Source: Pseudomonadota bacterium (GTDB taxonomy: Bacteria; Pseudomonadota; Gammaproteobacteria; Burkholderiales; Thiobacillaceae). Taken from it: DNA of 48,235 bases. This document shows, in pieces, positions 34,757 through 47,286 of the stretch. The stretch is from the NCBI GenBank assembly GCA_021847835.1, contig JAJZPR010000009.1, positions 1 to 48,235 on the forward strand, written 5' to 3'. The first letter of the stretch is position 1; each line of letters starts with the position of its first letter. The translations under genes were made by a program, and so were the position numbers. Under the pieces are notes generated by a model. That model ran no database searches. It was not told the origin of the DNA and saw only the letters and a program-made list of their open reading frames with translations.

Positions 34757-35036
34757 AAATCCGCTTTGAACCGGAAGCGGAACAGGATGTTTGGGATGCG
34801 GCCAGTTGGTATGAAGCGGAGTCGTCAGGCCTGGGTTACGAGTTCATGCGGGCCGTGGAAGCGGCTGTGCACCGGGTGGCGAGATTCCCAGAGGCGTCGA
34901 GGTTCATGCCGGACTCAGACGCGCCGGAATCAAGCGCTTTCCGTACAGCCTGTTTTACGAAATCGAACCTGGCAGGATTGTCGTCGTCGCCTGCATGCAC
35001 CAGCATCGCGACCCGGAATCCTGGCCGAACAGTTAA
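34753..35036 (+). pseudogene. Frameshifted RelE/ParE-family toxin
   Basis: The first ~52 residues (MKIRFEPEAEQDVWDAASWY, EAESSGLGYEFMRAVEAAV, RVARFPEASRFMP) are a normal ParE/RelE N-terminus. At about 34909-34911 the reading frame is lost: in the frame beginning GGA at 34911 the sequence continues GLRRAGIKRFPYSLFYEIEP and VVVACMHQHRDPESWPNS to a stop at 35034-35036, exactly the family's C-terminus. One G missing in CCGG explains this. Read without correction, the protein would run in the wrong frame to 35049. The toxin is thus probably inactive. Confidence 0.87.
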
Positions 35037-35049
35037 TGCAATTTTTTGA

Positions 35050-36486
<1,437 letters not shown>

Positions 36487-36509
36487 TCGTCGCCATCCCG
36501 CATCAACGC

Positions 36510-36542
36510 AAAAGGGCCTCGCTTGAGGCCCTTTTGTTTTTG
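36510..36542 (+). terminator. Rho-independent terminator after gltD
   Basis: Arms AAAAGGGCCTC and GAGGCCCTTTT around GCTT, followed by GTTTTT. It ends the gltB-antitoxin-gltD unit. Confidence 0.92.
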
Positions 36543-36580
36543 GATTGCCCGCCTCATCGCCGCCTGCTAAGGTGGCGCCC

Positions 36581-38383
36581 ATGGAACACTTCCTGCTGAG
36601 TCTCGCCGCCGTTGCCGTGCTGGGGATTTCTGCCCAGTGGCTGGGCTGGCGCCTGCACCTGCCTTCGATCCTGCTGCTGCTGGTGTTCGGTATCCTGGCC
36701 GGGCCGGTGACCGGCTTCCTCCAGCCGGATGAACTGTTCGGCAACCTGCTGTATCCCTTCGTTTCGCTGTCGGTTGCAGTCATCCTGTTTGAGGGTGGCT
36801 TGAGCCTGTCGCTCAAGGAGCTGCGCGAGGTGGGCGGCGTCATGACCCGGCTGCTGACCATCGGCGCACTGATCACCTGGCTGTTGAGCACGCTGGCCGC
36901 GCACTGGATTCTGGATTTCAACTGGCCGCTGGCCACGCTGCTGGGCGCTATCCTCGTGGTCACCGGTCCTACCGTCATCGCCCCGATGCTGCGGCATATC
37001 CGGCCCACGGGCATCGTCGGCCCCACGCTCAAATGGGAAAGCATCGTGATCGATCCGCTCGGTGCGGTGCTGGCGGTGCTGGTGTTCCAGTTCATCACGC
37101 TGGCCGCCGACAGCTGGGGCGATGTCGCGCTGTCCCTGCTCAGCACCATGGTGATCGGCAGTCTCGCCGGAGGACTGGGCGCCCTGCTCATGGTGCTGTT
37201 TCTGAAAAAGGATTGGGTGCCGGACTTTCTGCAAAATCCCGTCACCCTGATGCTGGTGATTGCCGTTTTTACCGCCGCCAATCTGCTCGAGCACGAGTCC
37301 GGCCTGCTGGCGGTGACGGTGATGGGCTTTGCCATGGCCAACCAGAAGCTGGTCAGCGTGCATCACATCATCGAGTTCAAGGAAAACCTGCGCGTGATGC
37401 TGATCGCCACGGTGTTCATCCTGCTGGCCGCCAACCTGCGTCCGGCCGATCTGGCCGACGTGGGCTACCTCAGCATTCCTTTCCTGCTGGCCCTGCTGTT
37501 CCTCGTGCGGCCGGTTTCGGTGTTCGCCGCCACCGTCGGCTCGAAGCTGACGCTGCCGGAGAAGCTGTTCCTGTCCTGGATGGCGCCGCGCGGCATCGTC
37601 GCCGCTGCGGTTTCTTCCGTTTTTGCGCTGCGCCTGCAGGAACTTGGCTATCCGGGCGCGGAAAAGCTGGTGGCGGCGACTTTCCTGGTCATCATCGGCA
37701 CGGTGGTGGTTTATGGCCTGACTTCGGGGCCGCTTGCCAAACGCCTGAACCTCACCCAGGCGGAGGCGGACGGCGTCCTGTTTCTGGGCGGGCGTTTCTG
37801 GGTGCGGCGCATTGCCAAGGTGCTGCAGGAGGAAGGCTATCCGGTGCTGGTGGTGGACAACACCCTGCACAATGTCCTGGCCGCGCGCATGGAAGGTCTG
37901 CCCGCCGTTTATGCCAGCGTGTTCTCGGAAGCGGTGCTGGAGCGTGTCAACCTGGCTGGCATCGGGCGCCTGCTGGCCATGACCGGGAATGACGATACCA
38001 ATGCCCTGGCGGCACTGCATTTTGCCCCCGTGTTCGGGCGCAACCAGATCTTCCAGCTGGCGCCGGAAGAGCAGCGCCTGCTCGACGAGGCTGCGCCGCA
38101 TTTGCGCGGGCGCATCCTGTTTGGCGAGGAGGTCAGCCACATGAGACTGACCCAGCACTTTCTGGATGGCTGGGTGATCAAGAAAACCCGGCTGAGCGAA
38201 AGTTTTACCTTTGAGGCGCTGACAAGCCATTACGCCAGCAACATCATCCCCCTGTTTCTCATTGCCGCCGATGGCAAGCTGCGCATATTCAGCCCCGATG
38301 CGCAGCTGAACCCGCAGCCGGGGCAGGCCGTCATCAGCCTTGTCAACCTCAAAACCGATCCGCCTGCGGTCATGCCGGCCTGA
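36581..38383 (+). CDS. CPA1-type cation:proton antiporter with TrkA-N domain
   Basis: A 600-residue inner-membrane protein. Residues ~1-395 give about 12 membrane helices with the Na+/H+ exchanger motifs FEGGLSLSLKEL, TGPTVIAPML and WESIVIDPLGAVLAV; the conserved D in the VIDPLGA helix is the likely ion site. From ~405 on there is a cytosolic TrkA-N-like domain (VLFLGGRFWVRRIAKVLQEE, and MTGNDDTNALAAL) that would bind NAD(H) and gate transport, then a further regulatory tail. It resembles NhaP/KefB-like antiporters. Start ATG 36581; an in-frame start at 36545 lies too close to the gltD terminator. It stands alone. Confidence 0.9.
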   Translation: MEHFLLSLAAVAVLGISAQWLGWRLHLPSILLLLVFGILAGPVTGFLQPDELFGNLLYPFVSLSVAVILFEGGLSLSLKELREVGGVMTRLLTIGALITWLLSTLAAHWILDFNWPLATLLGAILVVTGPTVIAPMLRHIRPTGIVGPTLKWESIVIDPLGAVLAVLVFQFITLAADSWGDVALSLLSTMVIGSLAGGLGALLMVLFLKKDWVPDFLQNPVTLMLVIAVFTAANLLEHESGLLAVTVMGFAMANQKLVSVHHIIEFKENLRVMLIATVFILLAANLRPADLADVGYLSIPFLLALLFLVRPVSVFAATVGSKLTLPEKLFLSWMAPRGIVAAAVSSVFALRLQELGYPGAEKLVAATFLVIIGTVVVYGLTSGPLAKRLNLTQAEADGVLFLGGRFWVRRIAKVLQEEGYPVLVVDNTLHNVLAARMEGLPAVYASVFSEAVLERVNLAGIGRLLAMTGNDDTNALAALHFAPVFGRNQIFQLAPEEQRLLDEAAPHLRGRILFGEEVSHMRLTQHFLDGWVIKKTRLSESFTFEALTSHYASNIIPLFLIAADGKLRIFSPDAQLNPQPGQAVISLVNLKTDPPAVMPA

Positions 38384-38525
38384 AGCAAGCTTGTTACAAC
38401 TCCTTACATCCTGACACAGCCGGCAAACAGGCTGCATACATCTCCTGCATACAGTGCAAGCGTGCGCCGTTGAGTTCGAATCGATCCTGGTTCCGGCGGC
38501 ACGTGACATGATAAGGAGCAGCGAG

Positions 38526-38948
38526 ATGAAAAACGGCAACCTGATTCAATCCCTGGGCCTGGCCGCAGCGATGACGGTTTCCGCCGGCGCGTTTGCGCAC
38601 GGCAATGCCGGTTACCATGAGGGCTTTGACGGCCCTGCCTTCCAGCAAAGCCTGCGCTTTATGAATAAAGTCAACGAGCGCCAGGACAGGCAGATGGACC
38701 GCATTCTCAACGGGTTTTACGACAGGAACCTCAACCCCAGGGAATTCCGCAGGCTGATGGAGGAGCAGCGCGACATCCAGAGAATGGAACACGAGTTTCT
38801 GGCCGACGGCCTGCTCACTCCGTCTGAGTTCCGTCAACTGATAGCGGCGCTGAATTCTGCCAATCGCAATATCTACCGCGAAAAGCACGATGAGCAGCGC
38901 CGGCCCGGCCACGACGGCTGGCACTGCAGCTACGGCTATGGCAGGTGA
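38526..38948 (+). CDS. Small secreted protein, unknown
   Basis: A 140-residue protein with a cleavable signal peptide (LGLAAAMTVSAGAFA/H, ~residue 24). The mature part is helical and charged and holds two similar segments, NLNPREFRRLMEEQ and LLTPSEFRQLIAAL. The second looks like an EF-hand-type loop and helix, but without the full set of calcium ligands. It probably stays in the periplasm. Start ATG 38526 has AAGGAG upstream (38513-38518). I recognise no named family; Spy/CpxP-like and EF-hand proteins are possible relations. Confidence 0.75.
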   Translation: MKNGNLIQSLGLAAAMTVSAGAFAHGNAGYHEGFDGPAFQQSLRFMNKVNERQDRQMDRILNGFYDRNLNPREFRRLMEEQRDIQRMEHEFLADGLLTPSEFRQLIAALNSANRNIYREKHDEQRRPGHDGWHCSYGYGR

Positions 38949-38980
38949 TATCCTTGGGCTGCGGCAGGCATGGCGCGGCC

Positions 38981-39042
38981 TCTGGCGCCCGCCCGTCAAG
39001 CCGGGCTTGCGTCTGGCGCCCGCCCGTCAAGCCGGGCTTGCG
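38981..39042 (+). repeat. Exact 31-bp tandem duplication
   Basis: The unit beginning TCTGGCGCCCGCCCGTCAAG occurs at 38981-39011 and again at 39012-39042 without a mismatch. It lies between two small exported-protein genes. Confidence 0.9.
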
Positions 39043-39121
39043 GATGACCGTAAGCATGTGTAGAAACTGACGCGCTGTTCCAAACCAACTTGCACCTTAA
39101 ACCTTTGTTATGGGAGAGACC

Positions 39122-39670
39122 ATGAAAACCAAACTTACCGCAAGCGTGATTGCCCTGCTCTGTGCCGGCGTCGCCTTCGCCGATCCGCCCAGCCACGCGC
39201 CCGCGTATGGCTGGCGCAAGAAAAATGATCCGGGTTATGCCGGCTACACCGGGAAAAGCGGCGTGGTTTACCAGCAGGACTACGGCATTCTGGCCGGGCG
39301 CTGCAACCGCGACGCCATCGGCGCGGTCATCGGCGGCGCGGCCGGCGCGACCATCGGCGGCCAGGTGGCGAGCAGGGACGATCGCGTAGTCGGCATGGTC
39401 GTGGGCGGCGTGCTGGGCGCGGTGGTCGGTCACACCATCGGCAAGGAGATGGACAAGGCCGACCACGCCTGCATGGGCCACGCGCTGGAAATCGGCAAGG
39501 CCGGCACGCCGGTGGTGTGGAGCCACGACGGCCACAGCTACCACTTCACCCCGCGCGGCGACGCGCCCGGCGGTTGCCGCTACGCCACGCTGGCGGTGGA
39601 CAAGGGCAGGCCGAAGGAAGTGCTTGCCTGCCCCGCCGGCAACGGCGAGTGGAAGTTCAGCAAGCGCTGA
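39122..39670 (+). CDS. Glycine-zipper 2TM outer-membrane/periplasmic protein
   Basis: A 182-residue exported protein: signal peptide to about residue 21 ([10 protein letters not shown]), then the glycine-zipper region [19 protein letters not shown] and [14 protein letters not shown] typical of the 17-kDa-antigen-like 2TM family, and a C-terminal soluble part with cysteines (C74 region, CMGHALE, GGCRYA, LACPAG) that could pair. It most probably sits in the cell envelope. GGGAGA precedes ATG 39122; an in-frame ATG at 39110 overlaps that ribosome site. It is followed by a hairpin terminator. Confidence 0.85.
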   Translation: MKTKLTASVIALLCAGVAFADPPSHAPAYGWRKKNDPGYAGYTGKSGVVYQQDYGILAGRCNRDAIGAVIGGAAGATIGGQVASRDDRVVGMVVGGVLGAVVGHTIGKEMDKADHACMGHALEIGKAGTPVVWSHDGHSYHFTPRGDAPGGCRYATLAVDKGRPKEVLACPAGNGEWKFSKR

Positions 39671-39687
39671 GCGTAGTCGGAAAATGC

Positions 39688-39710
39688 AGGCCGGGCCCCG
39701 CGCCCGGCCT
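39688..39710 (+). terminator. Hairpin after the glycine-zipper gene
   Basis: Arms AGGCCGGGC and GCCCGGCCT around CCCGC; GTTAAACTT follows, so the T run is poor. A likely weak terminator ahead of hemE. Confidence 0.6.
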
Positions 39711-39747
39711 GTTAAACTTGGGGTTTGGCGAACTTTCATCCAGCCCC

Positions 39748-40815
39748 ATGTCCGCACTCAAAAACGATACTTTCCTGCGCGCGCTGCTGCGCGAGCCCGT
39801 CGACTACACCCCCAGCTGGTTGATGCGCCAGGCCGGGCGCTACCTGCCTGAATACAACGCCACACGCGCGCGCGCCGGCGATTTCATGACCCTGTGCAAG
39901 ACGCCGGACCTGGCCACCGAAGTCACGCTGCAGCCGCTGGCGCGCTATCCGCTGGATGCGGCCATCCTGTTTTCCGACATCCTGACCGTGCCGGACGCCA
40001 TGGGCCTGGGGCTTTACTTCGCCCAGGGCGAAGGCCCGCGCTTCGAGCGGCCCCTGCGCGAGGAATGGGCGATCCGCGACCTCGCCGCCCCCGACCCCGC
40101 GGACAAGCTGGGCTACGTGATGGACGCGGTTAAAAGCATCCGCAAGGCCCTGGACGGCTCGGTGCCGCTGATCGGCTTTTCCGGCAGCCCCTTCACGCTG
40201 GCCTGCTACATGGTGGAAGGCAGCGGCTCGGACGATTTTCGCACCGTCAAGGCCATGCTCTACCAGCGTCCGGACTTGCTGCACCGCATCCTCGAAGTCA
40301 ATACCCGGGCGGTCACGGATTACCTGAATGCCCAGATCGAGGCGGGTGCCCAGGCGGTGATGATTTTCGACACCTGGGGCGGCATGCTCACGCGCCGCGC
40401 CTACCGCGAGTTTTCGCTGGCCTACATGGCGCGCATCGTGGAAGGCCTGAAGAAGGAAAACGAGGGCCGCCGCGTGCCCAGCATCCTGTTCACCAAGGGC
40501 GGCGGCCTGTGGCTGGAAGACATGGCCGCGACCGGCTGCGACGGACTGGGCCTGGACTGGAGCATCGACATCGGCGATGCCCGCGGGCGGGTGGGCGACA
40601 GGGTCGCGTTGCAGGGAAATTTCGATCCGCTGTGCCTGATGGGCAGCGAGGACGCGATCGTCGCCGAGGCCGAAGCCATCCTGGAAAGCTACGGTTCCGG
40701 CTCGGGCCATGTATTCAATCTCGGGCACGGCATCAACCAGTACACCCCGCCGGAGAGTGTGGGCTTGCTGCTCAATACCGTGCGCAACGCCAGTCGCAAA
40801 TATCATGCCGGGTAA
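39748..40815 (+). CDS. hemE: Uroporphyrinogen decarboxylase
   Basis: A 355-residue enzyme of normal length with the signatures [15 protein letters not shown] near the N-terminus and [17 protein letters not shown] (catalytic aspartate), plus [16 protein letters not shown]. It decarboxylates four acetate side chains of uroporphyrinogen III to give coproporphyrinogen III for heme. Start ATG 39748 gives the standard N-terminus; an upstream in-frame start (39517) lies inside the preceding gene. The nearest ribosome-site candidate is poor. Confidence 0.98.
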   Translation: MSALKNDTFLRALLREPVDYTPSWLMRQAGRYLPEYNATRARAGDFMTLCKTPDLATEVTLQPLARYPLDAAILFSDILTVPDAMGLGLYFAQGEGPRFERPLREEWAIRDLAAPDPADKLGYVMDAVKSIRKALDGSVPLIGFSGSPFTLACYMVEGSGSDDFRTVKAMLYQRPDLLHRILEVNTRAVTDYLNAQIEAGAQAVMIFDTWGGMLTRRAYREFSLAYMARIVEGLKKENEGRRVPSILFTKGGGLWLEDMAATGCDGLGLDWSIDIGDARGRVGDRVALQGNFDPLCLMGSEDAIVAEAEAILESYGSGSGHVFNLGHGINQYTPPESVGLLLNTVRNASRKYHAG

Positions 40816-41125
40816 CGCATTAGTTTTTACTTATGCACATCGTTATGTATTGCAAGAAAAAATTTATCGCTTTGTGTTGACAGTGCCACAGAAAATATAA
40901 GCACTTGTTTTGGAAAAGCTATTCTGTTTGCCCGTTTTTTAACCGAATTGTCACGATGGCGTATTAGCGCCCTTTCGGGGGGGCGGGAGGGAGTCATCCA
41001 CAAAATTATCCACAGATTTCGTGGACAACCCCAAAACCTTTATCAATCATAAGCATTTAGCGCAAACTTCACGAAACGACGGCAACTTTGCCGGCTAACC
41101 GAAGCGCATTTATCCACCGCTCGAC
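40816..41125. other. Intergenic region between hemE and priA, AT-rich with DnaA-box-like sites
   Basis: No gene in these 310 bp. The first half is AT-rich (about 40825-40950). The second half contains one exact DnaA consensus (41006-41014) and similar sites: TCATCCACA at about 40994-41002, TTGTCCACG on the minus strand near 41020-41028 and TTATCCACC at 41110-41118. A TTGACA hexamer at 40877-40882 has only a 13-bp spacer to TATAAG, so it is a doubtful promoter. Confidence 0.6.
41006..41014 (+). promoter_or_regulatory. Consensus DnaA box
   Basis: TTATCCACA, an exact match to the DnaA R-box consensus, 112 bp before priA, with three near matches within ~125 bp. Confidence 0.6.
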
Positions 41126-43303
<2,178 letters not shown>

Positions 43304-43356
43304 TTCAAATCAAAAGGCAAAAATCAAAAAGCAAAATTCAAAATGGTGGTTTTGCC
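43304..43356. repeat. AT-rich repeat between priA and mobA
   Basis: Short near-copies of ATCAAAA(A/G)GCAAAA run in tandem (43306-43341). The outer AAGGCAAAA (43314-43322) and TTTTGCCTT (43350-43358) can pair across a long loop, so it may act as a weak bidirectional terminator for the convergent genes. Confidence 0.5.
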
Positions 43357-43920
43357 TTAATCCGCTTCATCGAGGGTATTGATGTTGGCCATCACCGCCG
43401 CGTCGAAATGTGCGGTGGCAAAGCCCGCGCTTTCCTGAAAACCGTGCACCGAACGCTTGCCGCTGGCCAGATGGGCGGCCAGTGCCTGCGCCAGACGGGT
43501 GCGGATCAGCATGACGGCAGGGTGGGTGCGGGCGTCGTCGACCGCCACGACAATGTCGAAGCCTTGGCTTGCCGACATCATGCGCTGGGCGAGATCGGCG
43601 GGCAGATGCGGCATGTCGCACGGAACGGTAAGCACCCACTCATGGCCGGCCGCCTGCAAGCCGGCAAGCACGCCGGCCAGCGGGCCGGGGAAGTCCGGCA
43701 GGCTGTCGGTGACGACCGGATAGCCGCGCTGCGCGTATTCATCGAGATTGCGGTTGGCGGAAACCAGCAGCTCGGCGACCTGCGGGGCGATGCGTTCGAT
43801 CACGTGATCGACGAGTGCCCGGCCGCGGTATGGCACCAGGCCCTTGTCGCGCCCGCCCATGCGGCTGCCCTGGCCGCCCGCGAGGACGAGCCCGGTGATC
43901 GGCAGGCGTTCGGCGGCCAT
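43357..43920 (-). CDS. mobA: Molybdenum cofactor guanylyltransferase
   Basis: A 187-residue nucleotidyltransferase with the N-terminal GTP-binding signature LVLAGGQGSRMGGRDKGL (residues ~11-28), a VPCDMPHL Mg-binding aspartate and FPGPLAGVLAGL. It attaches GMP to molybdopterin to make the bis-MGD cofactor of DMSO-reductase-family enzymes. It starts 3 bp after the stop of the glycosyltransferase gene on the same strand, so the two are probably co-transcribed. No molybdoenzyme gene is visible here. Confidence 0.95.
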   Translation of the reverse strand: MAAERLPITGLVLAGGQGSRMGGRDKGLVPYRGRALVDHVIERIAPQVAELLVSANRNLDEYAQRGYPVVTDSLPDFPGPLAGVLAGLQAAGHEWVLTVPCDMPHLPADLAQRMMSASQGFDIVVAVDDARTHPAVMLIRTRLAQALAAHLASGKRSVHGFQESAGFATAHFDAAVMANINTLDEAD

Positions 43921-43923
43921 GGC

Positions 43924-45528
43924 TCAGTGCGTGCGCTGGTAAAGCCGGAACCACTCGCCGCGCTCGCCGGGCCGGGCGCCTTCCCAGCGCAGCTCCCAGC
44001 CGGGTCGGGCGGCGTCCCGCTTGCGGCCTTTCTGGTGCACCAGCAGCCAGCCGCAGTCGGCCGCGGGGGGCCTGAAATCCAGGCCGGTGTGATATGCCAG
44101 CAACTGCCTTTGCACCCGGTTGAGGCTTTCCCCGGATAGGCACTTCGCCGAGCCTGCCTTGTCCTGGATCGAGCGCGCCACGGCCACGTAGCTCAGGCGA
44201 TTGTCGAGAGGGGACTGGAACAGCGCCAGCAGCAGCGACCAGACGAAAGTCGTGCCTGCCGCCCACACCATGATGGGGCGCTGCGGCGTGCGCGGCTGGC
44301 GTTTCAGCCACGCCAGCCAGGCGATCCAGGCGGACGTTATGAGCAGTCCCAGCGCCAGCGCCCATGGCCTGAGGCCTTGCGTTTCCATGCCCAGGCGGGC
44401 CAGCCGCCTGGCCATCTGCGCCGGCCAGCCGAGATCGAATGCCGCCCAGTAGGCCCAGAACACCAGCGCGAAAAAGCTGAACAGCATCAGCGAAAACCAC
44501 AGCAGGGCGTTGGCGGCGCCGCGCTTGAGTTCGCCCAGGCCCGCGCCCGCCAGCAGCGCCAGCGCCGGCAGCAGGATGATGGTCTGGATCTGCTCGGCAT
44601 CCGTATGCAGGCTCAACGCGACCAGCACCACGGCAAAGATGCCGAGCGGCAGCCACAGCCTGATCGAATCCCAGCCTTCGCGCCGCAGGCGGTAAACCGC
44701 CCACCCGGCGAGCAGCCATGCCGGCCAGGCAAACCAGGAAAGGGCGTTGAGAAAATACAGCGGGTCGTATTTGCCCTGTTTGTCCGAAGTGAAAACCAGA
44801 TGATTCAGGATGGCGTGGCGCGCCCACTCCGCCAGCCGGCCAGGGTACTGCGCCTCCACCGACATCAGCCACACCCCGCACAGGGCAAGCGCACCGGTCA
44901 ACGCAAACCAGGAGCCGCCCACGCGCGCGGAAGTGCGCCAGCTCGGCAGGAACGCGGGCAGGAGGAGCAAGGCAAGCGCCAGGGCCAGCGCAGACAGCCA
45001 GGCGCCCGCCAGGAACAGCCCGGCCAGGCCCAGTCCGGCGAGCCCGCCGCCGCGCAGGGGTTGCGTCAGCATGCGCGCCAGGCCATAGGCGAACAGCGCG
45101 ATCGCGGCCAGTTGCGCGGTGTAGGGATTGGTTTCGTGCGCCGGCACCAGCAGGCCCATGCAGCCCATCAAGGCCAGCACTGCGGGCCACACGGCATTGG
45201 CGCCATATAAAGTGCGCGCCGTCAGCGCGACCAGCCAGAGCGAGGCGCCGACCAGGATGCCGCTGGCCAGGCGGGCCGCATCGTGCAGGGGAAGAAGCGG
45301 CGACAGCAGCACCCCCAGGCCCTGCGCCAGCCACAGGTAGAGCTGCGGCATGTGGTGCGCGCCGGCAGCCCCCGAAGGAAACAGCCAGTCGTCCTGCTCG
45401 CGGGCTGCAAGCAGGCGGGCGAAAGTTTCGGCATCCGGCCCCTTCCAGGGCGCGTGCCCGACCAGGCCGGGCAGCAGCCAGGCCAGGCAAAGCCCGACGA
45501 GCCAGTAATGGGCCGGGATGCGGCTCAC
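43924..45528 (-). CDS. GT-C (family 39/ArnT-like) membrane glycosyltransferase
   Basis: A 534-residue polytopic protein with about 11-12 membrane helices and a soluble C-terminal domain of ~110 residues. The early periplasmic loop APWKGPDAETFARLL carries the acidic residues found in GT39/83 transferases, and HHMPQLYLWLAQGLG resembles their second loop motif. Such enzymes move a sugar from undecaprenyl phosphate to lipid A, a protein or a glycan. It overlaps the M48 protease gene by 4 bp and is followed by mobA. Confidence 0.8.
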   Translation of the reverse strand: MSRIPAHYWLVGLCLAWLLPGLVGHAPWKGPDAETFARLLAAREQDDWLFPSGAAGAHHMPQLYLWLAQGLGVLLSPLLPLHDAARLASGILVGASLWLVALTARTLYGANAVWPAVLALMGCMGLLVPAHETNPYTAQLAAIALFAYGLARMLTQPLRGGGLAGLGLAGLFLAGAWLSALALALALLLLPAFLPSWRTSARVGGSWFALTGALALCGVWLMSVEAQYPGRLAEWARHAILNHLVFTSDKQGKYDPLYFLNALSWFAWPAWLLAGWAVYRLRREGWDSIRLWLPLGIFAVVLVALSLHTDAEQIQTIILLPALALLAGAGLGELKRGAANALLWFSLMLFSFFALVFWAYWAAFDLGWPAQMARRLARLGMETQGLRPWALALGLLITSAWIAWLAWLKRQPRTPQRPIMVWAAGTTFVWSLLLALFQSPLDNRLSYVAVARSIQDKAGSAKCLSGESLNRVQRQLLAYHTGLDFRPPAADCGWLLVHQKGRKRDAARPGWELRWEGARPGERGEWFRLYQRTH

Positions 45529-46976
45529 TGGATGGTCTTGATCATCTGGCCGGGTCTGGGCTCGCCCGCGGGATAAAGGTCGTTCATCAGCCGCAGTTGC
45601 GCCTCCGCGCTTTTGCCGAGCGGAGACTGCGCCGCCAGTTGCGCCATGCTCATGCCCGCCTGCGCCTGGATCACGTGAATGACGTAGGGGCGGGCCTTCT
45701 GCCGTTCTTCCCGGGTAATCGTATGGAAGCTGTTGATGGCCGCCTTCATTTCATTGCGGTGGCGGCTGTAGGCATCGGCGTCCCTGGCCAGGGCGGCGAT
45801 CAGGTACGGGTTGCCGTTGTGGTTGATGGCGGCCGCCAGCACCGGCTTGCCCTGCAGGGCGCCGGCCGCGAATGCCGCCGGATGGCCGTTGACGTTGCCG
45901 GACTCGAAACGGGCGCCCTGGTCGAACTTGAGCCCCTGGCGCAGGGTATCCATGGGCGGCGTGTTTTTGGGGCCGGGCTTCAGTTCCACCAGTGCCGTGC
46001 CCTGCGGATGGACGGCGGTCACGCGGTCGGGCTGGTTCCGCACCCGCCAGCCCTGCGGAAACTGCACGGCGATGCCGAGCTTTTCGTGCAGCAGGGCGTT
46101 GTTGCGGATCACGCCCTGATCGGGGCTGTCGCCGAAATACATGCCGTTCATTACTTTCAGATAGGCGTCGCGGTTTTCGACGGGATTCGCCACCTGGTAT
46201 TTCTTCGCTTCGCCCACCACCTGCTTGAGCCGCGCGTCGTTGCGGGGGTGGGTGTCGAACACGCCGTGGTAGCGGCGCGGCTCGCGGCCTTCCTGCCTGG
46301 CGAGTTCGATGTCGTAGAGTTCCTGGTTTTTCAGCACGCCGATGATTTCCACCATGGCCTGCGGGTTGTAGCCGGTCTTGGCGAGGTATTCGGCGCCCAG
46401 GCGATCCGCTTCCAGTTCGTGCTCGCGGCCGTAGCCCGCCACCAGCGACTGGCTGAGGGCCTGCAACAGGGAGGAGCCGGCCTGGCTGTTCAGGCCCGGC
46501 ACCAGAATCGAGCCCAGTATCGCGCCCAGACCCACCGCCGTGGCCGTGCTTTGCTGGCGCACGCCGTGGCGCGCCGTCACGTGGGCGATTTCATGGCCGA
46601 GCACGCCGGCCAGCTCCGCCTCGGAATTGAGATAGGCCATGATGCCGCGGGTGATGTAGACATAGCCGCCGGGCAGGGCGAAGGCGTTGACCTCGGGGCT
46701 GTCGACCACGGTGAAATGCCAGTTCAGACCGGGACGGTGGCTTTTTGCCGCCAGCCCCTTGCCGATGCGGTTTACGTAAGCCTGCAACTGCGGGTCGTTC
46801 ACCACGCCGTATTGCTGCAGCACTTCGCGGTGCGCCTGCGCGCCCTGCTGGATTTCCTGGCTTTCCGACATCAGCACGAAATCCTTGCTGCCGGAAACCG
46901 GATTCTGGGCACAATGCGTCAGCAGCAGCGCGCCGCTGAAGGCGACGGCGACGCGGCGCAGAATGGGGTGACTCAT
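45525..46976 (-). CDS. M48-family (BepA-like) periplasmic metalloprotease
   Basis: A 483-residue exported protease. A hydrophobic N-terminus ends in LLLTHC (C22), a poor lipobox because of the histidine before cysteine, so either a lipoprotein or a soluble periplasmic form. The zinc site is HEIAH (H128, E129, H132) with the third ligand glutamate in EHELEADRLGAEY. The C-terminal half contains a PsbP/LysM-like region ending in GEPRPGQMIKTIQ. Relatives such as BepA/LoiP maintain outer-membrane proteins. ATG 46976 is preferred to 46991. Confidence 0.9.
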   Translation of the reverse strand: MSHPILRRVAVAFSGALLLTHCAQNPVSGSKDFVLMSESQEIQQGAQAHREVLQQYGVVNDPQLQAYVNRIGKGLAAKSHRPGLNWHFTVVDSPEVNAFALPGGYVYITRGIMAYLNSEAELAGVLGHEIAHVTARHGVRQQSTATAVGLGAILGSILVPGLNSQAGSSLLQALSQSLVAGYGREHELEADRLGAEYLAKTGYNPQAMVEIIGVLKNQELYDIELARQEGREPRRYHGVFDTHPRNDARLKQVVGEAKKYQVANPVENRDAYLKVMNGMYFGDSPDQGVIRNNALLHEKLGIAVQFPQGWRVRNQPDRVTAVHPQGTALVELKPGPKNTPPMDTLRQGLKFDQGARFESGNVNGHPAAFAAGALQGKPVLAAAINHNGNPYLIAALARDADAYSRHRNEMKAAINSFHTITREERQKARPYVIHVIQAQAGMSMAQLAAQSPLGKSAEAQLRLMNDLYPAGEPRPGQMIKTIQ

Positions 46977-47034
46977 GTCATACCTCGGCAAAGCAGAATA
47001 CAGAACGCGATGATACCCGCGCGCCGCGCAAATG

Positions 47035-47061
47035 AAAAAAGGCAGCCTCGGCTGCCTTTTT
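47035..47061 (-). terminator. Rho-independent terminator after rpmE
   Basis: AAAAAA plus GGCAGCC and GGCTGCC plus TTTTT around TC; symmetrical, so active for rpmE on the minus strand and possibly in both directions. Confidence 0.9.
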
Positions 47062-47079
47062 GCGTCCGTGCCTGCGGAA

Positions 47080-47286
47080 TTACTTCCTGGCGCCGTAGCG
47101 CTGGCGGAATTTCTCCACGCGGCCGGCGGTGTCGACGATCTTCTGCTTGCCGGTGTAGAAGGGATGGCATTCGGAGCACACTTCCACGTGCAGGGCCTTG
47201 CCCAGGGTGGAGCCGGTCTTGAACGTGTTGCCGCAGGAGCAGGCCACGTCGATTTCGGTGTATTCGGGATGGATGTCAGCTTTCAT
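47080..47286 (-). CDS. rpmE: 50S ribosomal protein L31
   Basis: A 68-residue protein, [20 protein letters not shown], of the zinc-binding (C+) type with C16, C18, C37 and C40. ATG 47286 is the family start. The 173 bp upstream (to 47460) are shared with the divergent SYLF gene and must contain both promoters; no zinc-regulator box is recognised. Confidence 0.97.
   Translation of the reverse strand: MKADIHPEYTEIDVACSCGNTFKTGSTLGKALHVEVCSECHPFYTGKQKIVDTAGRVEKFRQRYGARK

Noticed and set aside
34753..35049. Programmed frameshift making a full-length toxin
   Set aside because: No slippery heptamer or strong downstream stem at the junction; a single-base deletion explains the data better.
36554..38539. 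Minus-strand reading frame opposite the antiporter
   Set aside because: Histidine/glutamine-rich antisense of a membrane protein, typical of a shadow frame.
40816..41125. Chromosomal replication origin
   Set aside because: Only one exact DnaA box, and no dnaA, dnaN, rpmH or gid genes nearby; a regulatory region before priA is simpler.
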